From NCBI RefSeq assembly GCF_001039355.2, contig NW_019775410.1, positions 188,148 through 239,540 of the forward strand: DNA of 51,393 bases, given 5' to 3'. The notes below the pieces were generated by a model, which was not told where the DNA came from, did no database searches, and saw only the letters and a program-made list of their open reading frames with translations. The translations under genes were made by a program, and so were the position numbers. Every line of letters begins with the position of its first letter. Within the stretch, counting starts at the first letter, position 1. This stretch comes from Lingula anatina. Lineage: Eukaryota; Brachiopoda; Lingulata; Lingulida; Lingulidae. Positions 39,838-48,300 of this stretch are shown here, piece by piece.

Positions 39838-39843
39838 AATAAA
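39838..39843 (+). promoter_or_regulatory. Candidate poly(A) signal of the lectin gene
   Basis: AATAAA about 1 kb after the stop codon, followed by an AT-rich stretch. It is only about 50 bp from the opposing MCCC1 signal. Confidence 0.55.
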
Positions 39844-39894
39844 GTTGCATATATATATATTATGTAAAAAAATCTGTTCATAAGATTTAAATTT

Positions 39895-39900
39895 TTTATT
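39895..39900 (-). promoter_or_regulatory. MCCC1: Candidate poly(A) signal of MCCC1
   Basis: TTTATT on the plus strand reads AATAAA on the minus strand, about 435 bp after the MCCC1 stop. Cleavage 10-30 nt beyond it would fall at about 39865-39885, close to or overlapping the lectin gene's 3' end. Confidence 0.55.
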
Positions 39901-40240
39901 GACTCCTCTCCCATCACAACAATACAACATTCATTAACTAAATGACTGGGAGACAAATACAAGAACAAAACGTCATGACAACTCCACAGATCATTTCCAA
40001 AAAGTTCGCTTTCCACACATGTGAAGATGTTTGACACCTGTGCTAGAGACTGTTGGACTGTAAATCTGAAATATACCACCACTAATGTCTTCCAAATGAC
40101 CACACTGAGTATTAAATACCATCAGAGAGCTTACACCCATAGAACCAAGAACTCCATTTCTGCAAGAGAATTGCCTGCTCCTAGTACTTATGTAAGGCAG
40201 AGTATGTAAGTGACAGAAACAATATTTTATCGAGTACATG

Positions 40241-40396
40241 TCAGTGCTGTCCACTTCAGTGTCACCCCCTGGTGTATTATATCTACTATATGTCAGTGCT
40301 GTCCACTCCAATGTCACCCTCTGGTGCATAATTTCTATAACACGTCAGTGCTGTCTACTCCAGTGCCTCCCTCTGGTGTTTCCTCCTGGAGATGTA
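40241..40396 (-). repeat. 52-bp tandem repeat across the MCCC1 stop codon, three units
   Basis: TCAGTGCTGTCCACT-type units start at 40241, 40293 and 40345 (exactly 52 bp), each with a GTGTCACCCCCTGGTG-like second half. The unit at 40345-40396 is coding, the stop TAG (40335-40337) lies in the middle unit, and the remainder is 3' UTR. Confidence 0.92.
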
Positions 40397-40481
40397 CCAG
40401 CAGAGCTCCCTTGTTGACAGTGCTGCCCTCTTTGTACGGGATCTTCTCCACTGTGCCCTGGCGATGGGACCTGATGACATA
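40335..40481 (-). CDS. MCCC1: MCCC1 terminal exon
   Basis: [20 protein letters not shown] then [20 protein letters not shown] and GVDSTDVL, then TAG. The first half completes the biotinyl fold. The last residues come from a 52-bp tandem repeat that continues into the 3' UTR. Confidence 0.94.
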   Translation of the reverse strand, partial: YVIRSHRQGTVEKIPYKEGSTVNKGALLVHLQEETPEGGTGVDSTDVL

Positions 40482-43400
40482 CTGAAAACAAACATTTTAC
40501 ACTGTTTTATCAAGAAAACATCTTGCTAGTATGATATACTGAAAAGAATAATTTTACACTGCTTTATCAAGACAGCATCTTACTAGCATCATATACTAAA
40601 AACTAGAAAAGCACTCCGAGAGCACAGACCTCTGCCAAGGCAGTGATTTTTTATTATTATTGATTATTGATTGATACTTGATCCGGATCACCACCAAAAA
40701 CTAATCACTTCTTAGTTAACCCATTTCCCACCTACCCTGAAAATTTTATCAAAATCGGTCCATAAATTTTTGAGTTATGTTGATGACAAACAAACAGACA
40801 GACAGACAGGGGTGAAAACATAACCTCCTTGGCAGAGGTAACAACCATTTCACACTGCTGTATCAAGACAGAATCTTACCAGTTTCATTGTAGTTGTAGA
40901 ACTTGAAACGTGTTATCTGTATACATATATGAACAAAAGAAACTTACAGCTATTTTCCACCGATAATTTATTATACTAATATATGTGGAAAGTTTTCAAC
41001 CCTAGCAACCATATCAGTACCAGTCCAAGCTCACTATTCATTTAAGTTTTCAAGAACGCCTTTGTAAAAGATACTCAGTTCCCTTGACTACAGTGCTCCT
41101 AAATAGAAGTTAGTGATGTCAGTATATGTCATCAAAAAGTGTCATTGCGTTAACTTATTTTCCTGGTACTTACCTCCATTTTCATAGCTATCATCACCAT
41201 CAATGGCTGTCCCTCCTCCACCAGCTCCCCCTCTGTCACCAGCACCTTGTCTATCACTCCAGGCATGGGGGCCACCGCATCCCCCACACTGCTCCCCCCC
41301 TTGGTAGGCTGCAGGTACTTGGGAACAGGGAGGCTCAGAGAGTGACTGCCTTCCTGAAAAACAACACAGAGTTTTGTTTTTAATTCTCCAGCTTTTGAAT
41401 AAAAAAATTGGTCTTATAAAACGGGTATCTCCATCACCTACCACGGTAGTGGGGGTCAGGTGGTATGAAATGATTGGTAACTGTTTTACCATGAGCTCTA
41501 CTTACACCGTCTATGAAAGACAGTCAAATGAAGACTCACCATTGTAAACACGTGAATTGAATCTCCCTGTATGACCACATTGGCTTTTTGATGGATCCCA
41601 CCAATACATGACTTAAGGACAGTTTTGTTGCCTTGTGTCTCTAAGTGACCAGTGACCAGATACTCTCTATCCCTCACGGCTGATGTGTATGTGCCATCAG
41701 GATTGTATGTCAGCTTCAACTCAATGTCTGGAGACAAAAAAAAAATGCAGCCAAGGTAACAAAAATAGATTGTACTTTAAGCCAGGGTGAAGCAGAGAAA
41801 AATTTCATCAGCTGTTTTTTGTTATAAGAATAGAGTAATTATTCTTCAGTCAACAGCTAGATATCGTACAGGAAAGCAATTTTCAACTGTAAAAATCTAA
41901 TAAATGGTATCTACATAAATTATCTCATGTGACAATTATATAATTAATTGTAAAGCCATCTATGTAATCAGCCATTAAGTGGTCCATATGTGGCACTCAC
42001 TCTGGTCCCCGTCTTTTAGAGTAATTGTTCTGCAAAGACTGTCATTCAACCTGAGACCTTGGCAGAACGTAAATGGTGAAAACAGTTCTGGAATAAAAAA
42101 ATAAACCCTGAAAACCCAGAGATTTAAAGAGGTTTTGGTTGTATCCTACATGTAGCTTGTTCTGCCAGCTGTTTGCAGAATACTTACAAAAAGCAGAAAA
42201 TAATGATGCACAAAATTACACACAATGCTTTTAAGTTAAAACAGCTTTCATAGCATTTGAAATGGCAGTCCACAAAATAGTCTTTTTTTGTTAATTCTGA
42301 TGCAATATTACATAATGATTAACAGCATAATCACCAACAATTTTTAACAGTATAAGGTAAGTGTCATGGATACTCAGAAAATGTGACTACCAAAGGCCTT
42401 AAGGTCCATGGAAGTTCAAAAACACACAACGAGAATACCATGATGTGAATAATAAACATTTCACAAAATGCGTAACTGCAAGAAAATTAACTGATCAGGC
42501 TGGTTTTCCTACTTGGCCTGTATTTCAGTACTGTTGAACATTTCAGTAAGTTTGAAGACAAAATGCCCATTGGTTTTCCTTGAAATGTGTCATCTTTATT
42601 GCATTGGGTATAATATGACATATGCTTAAAAAACGAAGCAAAAAAAAGCAAAACTTTTGGTAAAAATGGTCCAATCAGGCTGGTTTTTAAACTCCACATT
42701 TATTTTTTGAATATTCATCAATTCTCTTACTTTGAAGAAGACAAGTCTAATGGTTTTCCACTTGTATTATTTCTGGAAGTGCACAGAGACAGTGATGTCG
42801 ACAGATGCAGGTGAAGTGTTTGTCCATAAAAATTAATAGCCTATTTTATTGCAATTGATAAAGAGTTTCCACCCCTGAATTTTCAAATACCTGTAGACTG
42901 GAGACCTGCCATTACCATCTGCTCTCCTTCAGTCAAAACAAGAGCAAGTCCCGCCTGGCACAGTGCGGAGTCTGACAGTTCCACCTGGTGGAAGAGTTGG
43001 TCATAATGCTGCTGGATGAAGCCTGTGTGCACATTTCCTGCCTGGAACTCGGGGTGACTAGCCAGATCTGACAGAAATCGCAAATTGGTGCTCAAACCTA
43101 CCACCTGAAGAGACAAACAAGGCAGCAAAGTTGTCAAATATACCACCAAAAAGCAGAAAATAATATGCACAAATAGGTTATCCTGTCAATTTTGATGCAA
43201 CAATATATTAACAGCAAAGTTAACATCAAAATTTGATCAAGCACAGTCAACAGTTTACAGGGAAGTTAGAAGTATGTATCAAGCATAAGGCCTCAGGCTC
43301 TTGAGAGTACAAATCCACAAGTTGAAATGTGCCAGAATGAGAAAAATGAGCATTTCACAAAAAATTGCTTCAATTCAACAAAAAATCCAAACAAGCTGGT

Positions 43401-45314
43401 TTTTCCATTTGAGCTGTATGTCAATCCTAAGAATCATTCCTGTAAGTTTCAAAATAATGAGTAACATAGTTCTCCTTTCATAGCATTTGTGGTGGCTCTC
43501 CAAAAATAGATTCTTTGACAATTTTGATGCAACCTTACACTATGCTTATCAGAGCAAAATTAACACCAAATCTCAATTATGCACGGTCAACAGGTAACAT
43601 AGATGTTAGGAATATGCAACTAGTATGAAAAAATACTAGTATGAAAAAATTCCATTAATTAAAGAAAAAATCCAATTAAACTGGTTTTCCAATTTAATCT
43701 GTTTGTCAATCTTAAGAATCATTCTTAAAATTTGCTGTTGACAACCTGGCAGAAATTATTTCTAAGTTATTATTTTCATCTTAATTTCCACAATGTTCTT
43801 ATGCTTGTTATTTACTACTTACTGGCAGAGTGAAGTAACAGCTAAGATGGCCATGACCGTCTCTGGGCAGCCAGTTGGCAGTGGAATGAGAGTATGGATA
43901 TTGTTTTAGTTTTTCTGCAGTTCAGCACAGTTTGGCTGAGATCAGTTCATTTCAAATCAGCTCAGTAACCAGCAACAGTTTAGGACACTGCATGAACAAA
44001 CAGCATTTTTAAAATATCCAACGATGATTCTTTATCATTTTTACTGGTGTTCCTCTATAGTGAAAAACTAAAACACCCCATGGCTTGGGTATATTTGAAA
44101 GGCTCTCTAGAGGAAAACTATTGCCATCCAAATACTGGGATACATCAGAGAACTCTACATGTGTAATCTTGTTCCCCCAAGGCAGGGGTATACGCTGTTT
44201 CACTGACACATCAGTTATGGATAAACTGATCAGACCATGACTGACCCAGGAGAGAAAATGCTGGAAAATTGACAGACTACCAAAACTACATCCGGCATTT
44301 AAGGGTGCTGTGACAAAATGCCACGGGTGCCATTGAGAGGGCAGTCGTTGCAGTGGACTTGCAAATGGTAGCAAGCAAGGTGGACCAATTGAAAGATACA
44401 TTTTCTTCATTTGAGACTGCTCATGAAGAGTACCACAATCATCTAGGTGGGGAAGAGGAAGAGATGGTTAGAAATGAAGATTATTTTCAAGAAGTAAAGA
44501 GAAACTAATCAAAGGCATCAAGCTTGGTATGACTTTCTTAAATCCTTTTTACCAAAAGTCAAATAAATCAGAAACATTAGTTTGCTAACTTCTTTTAACA
44601 CCCCTCATTGCTCCATTGATAAGTTTGAAGGAAAAACCCAAAATTTTCACTATTTTAAGACAGTCTTTGATGAAATGGTCAATTCAAAATGGATAGACCT
44701 TTAGATGGAATTTGAAGGTTAATGCAGTTTACAACTGGGTCTGCCAAAAAAGCAATTAAAAACTGCATGTTAATTGGGGCAAATATTGGGATGATGAGTT
44801 TGATTTGGGAACAAAATTGTTTCACAAAGACAAAAGGGTGCTTAGTTTATGGGAAAACAGTGTTTCCATGAAAGACACTCATTATGTGCTTCCAATCCCA
44901 TTAAAAGATAACTGCCCAAAACTTCCCAACAATCCACATGTGGCACTTAAAAGATTGCAAAATTTAGAAAGAAGACTCGTGAATGAGGGCCGGTATGACC
45001 GATGCAAAGACAGTATTTCAAAGCTAATTTTTGATGACCATGCAAAAAAGGTATCTTCCCAAGAAATTGATTTGAATGACGGAAGTGAGTGGTAAACTCC
45101 TCATATACATGTTATCCATCCTGATAAACCAGGTAAAATCAGAATAGTGTATGATTGTGCATGTACAGTGCAGGTTGTGAGTTTGAACAATCCAACTATG
45201 CAAGGTCTAGATTTCATAAATGCACTGATACTGATACTTTTGCAATTTCAAAGATACAAATACCCTCTTATGGGAGACATAGAGTGTATGAGTTATCAGG
45301 CAAGGGTACTGAGA

Positions 45315-45352
<38 letters not shown>

Positions 45353-48300
45353 GCAACAAGGGAATAGTTTGGCTCATTATCACATGAGGTACATTTGTTC
45401 AGAGGGAAATGGTGGGGTAGAATGAGTTATTTTGCTCTGAGGTGAACTGTCCAGAATCAGGTGGGGTAGAATGAGTTATTTTGCTTTGAAGTAAACTGTC
45501 TGGAATCAGTCTTTCTTTATTGATGATTTGCTTGCGTCTGTTAAGACCAAATATGAAACTTTTGAAATCATTCGAAGCACATAAGAAGCTGGAGCATTTG
45601 GTGTTTTAATCTTACCAAATTTGTATTCAATGATGAGGATCTTTATTGTGCTGTGACTGAGCATGATGGAACAAAAGAAGTGAGAGAACTCATACCAAAT
45701 GTATATATGAAAACAATGGGTATCAGGTGGAATGTGAGAAGTGACACTTTTTACTTTGAGTTTGCCTTCAAAGGCAGTAACAAAGTCATGAGGTATTATG
45801 TTCAGCATGGTTGCTTGTATATATGACTCACTGGGCCTGCTGTCACCTGTGAGCATTCAAGGGAAATGTTTTCCAAGATTCAATGCATCTGAAATTAAGT
45901 TGGGGTGAGCCTGTTCCTAGGGTGATTGAGAATAAATGGGTGGCAAGGGTTAACTCTTTCAAAAATGTCAGAAACATTCAATTCCCAAGTGTCGATTCCT
46001 GAGAGGATGTGTGACGATGTGTCTGAATTGTACATATTTTGTGATGCTAGTAGTGTGGCTTATGAAGAATGCCCTTATTTCCGTGCTGTCAGTCCTCGCT
46101 GTGAAATATTTGTGACCCAGCTTTTTACTTGAGGACAGTTAGCACCCTTGAGTAGTGTCACCATTCCTCATTTATACCCCCATCACACTTAATTGGAATC
46201 AGCAGGAATCAAGAAGAATGAGGCTGAATGAAGAATTTTAAAAATTCGCACCACATTTGGGAAAAAAATTTTATTTGACCTTAATTATTGTAAGAGTACC
46301 ATTGGAATACTCAGAATGCGCTTGAATTCGCCTGAAATGATGTGTGCACTTTCAGCTGTTTTAACTCTTAAATGCAGTTCAAATGTAGTTGGAAAACTAG
46401 GAATATCTATAATGCTGTCAGAAGGCAGTAAGAATATTCAGAATATACTTTGAATGGCGTACTAGTGTAGTTTGATTGCTGGCAAAATTAATATTTCACC
46501 TCATCTGAGGCACATTCGAAACATTCTGGCGGGATTTTATACCCCCATCACACTAGAGGCGGAATGATTAAGAATGGCATCGAAAATACAATTCTTTGTG
46601 CACTCCAGGTTATTCGAAGAGCATTCTAAAAATTTCGTGTGCATTCCAAATATTTTTATCCATTCTTGTGGCCGGCTCGAATGTTTTTGTCATGTCAAAA
46701 ACTTTCCAAGTGCATTCCATGTGGAAAATTATTGAATGGCATTTGAACAGTATTCTAACTGCACTATGACTGCATTCTAAATATTCTCACGGCATTCCGA
46801 CAGCATTCGAAACATTATGATCAGTTACCATTCCAGTGGAGTTATTTATACACTCTGGGCAATGTGTTACATTCTAAACATGTTAGAAAGTAATTTTAAT
46901 TAAGTATTTTCAGTATTTCAGCTGCATTATGTTTGAATTCTTTATATTTCAAACCATCATTGGGAGCAGTTGACTGCATTTGAGTTCGTTTCATATATCA
47001 TTCGAGGCACCTTCTTACATACTTCAGCCTGTATTCGGCCAGCAGTCAAACCACACTCGTGCAGCATTTGAATTTCATTCGGAATATTCTGACTGCAATT
47101 TGAAATTCCCTCCCGATTATGGCACGAATTTTTCAATTAATTCATTCTGGCTGGTTCTGCTCGATTCCTGCAGGGTTCTGAATAAGTGTGACGGGGGCCT
47201 TAAGTAATGTGTCAGTTCAAATATCCCTCTAATGTGATCAGAATGTTTCGAATGTTGCCAGAATGCCGTGAGAATATTTAAAATGCAGTCATAGTGTAGT
47301 ATTCAAATGCCATTCAATAATTTTCCACTTGGAATGCACTTCGAAAGTTTTTAACATTCAGGCGGACCACAAGAACGGGTAAAACTATTTGAAATGCACT
47401 CAGAATTTTTAGAATGCTCTTTGAATATCCAGGAATGCACAAAGAATTGTCTTTCCGATGGCATTCTTGTTCATTCTGCCTATGGTGTGACAGGGGTATT
47501 AGAGTTAACTGCTTGTGTCACTGCAGTGGAAGGTGATATTATGGTTAGAAAAGAAAGCTGTGTTGAGCTTTCAACAACTACATTTTGAACTGACCGAAAA
47601 ATTGCAATTGCATACATTTTAAATGATGTGAAGCATTCAAAACACTGACTTCAAATCAGGTTTCTTTCATAAGAGGACTCACCAATGTATGTCATTGAAA
47701 GTATGTTCAAAGGCAAGTTAAATCTGGCTGATGTTTTTTTTTTTTTTTTTTTTTGTCTCGCAGATGTCAATCAAATGAACTCTCAGAATTGGTTTATTAG
47801 AAAAAGATTTTGGTCAAAAATCAAAAGGGAATGGCCAAAAGAGGAGATGATTTTCTGGAATGTTTGAGTGATGTTGAGGTCATTTCACGCCATGTCCCAA
47901 ATGTTGTAGATGTGACGAAGAGAGTAAGTCTCGTTTAGAAATGCTCTGGAACTATTTTTCTAGCTTTTACAAGCTGCGCAAGGCAGTTTCATGGTTGCTG
48001 AGATTTGGGGAATTTCTCCCCTCAAAGATGTTCGACAAAAGGCATATTTACTGTGGTTGAACTCAAAACTGAGGAAGATGAAATCATGAAGGCAGGACAG
48101 AGAGACTTGTGAGTTTGATCAAGCTGGTTTTTTAACTTTAGTAATATACTGATCACTTCTGTAAGTTTGAAGACAATCAGTTTTCCTTTAATGTGTTATC
48201 TGTACTGGATATAGTATAATATGTGCTTAAAAAAAGCATGATTTTTGAAAAATGATCCAATCAAGCCGACTTACAAACTCAACCTGTATTTATGAATATT

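Larger units (their letters stand above)
44330..48110 (+). mobile_element. BEL/Pao-type LTR retrotransposon remnant, internally deleted and split
   Basis: Plus-strand pieces appear in family order: gag-like (HEEYHNHL near 44430; TTGSAKKAI near 44738), a jump to the reverse-transcriptase entry region ([18 protein letters not shown] near 44930; [18 protein letters not shown] near 45110), a Y/F-x-DD-like [16 protein letters not shown] near 45510, a peptidase-A17/RNase H-like stretch ([10 protein letters not shown] near 45820; [13 protein letters not shown] near 46030) and further pol fragments to about 48100. The protease and much of gag are missing, frames change often, and two oligo-T runs replace codons. 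No LTRs were identified. Degraded and non-functional. Lies in the 43105-50048 MCCC1 intron. Confidence 0.8.

Noticed and set aside
39991-40329. 112-codon minus-strand frame after the MCCC1 stop
   Set aside because: It is the 52-bp repeat and 3' UTR read through; the MCCC1 frame stops at 40335-40337.
44009-44410. 133-codon minus-strand frame
   Set aside because: It overlaps the leader and gag-like part of the plus-strand BEL/Pao remnant and has no recognised domain; treated as an antisense shadow.
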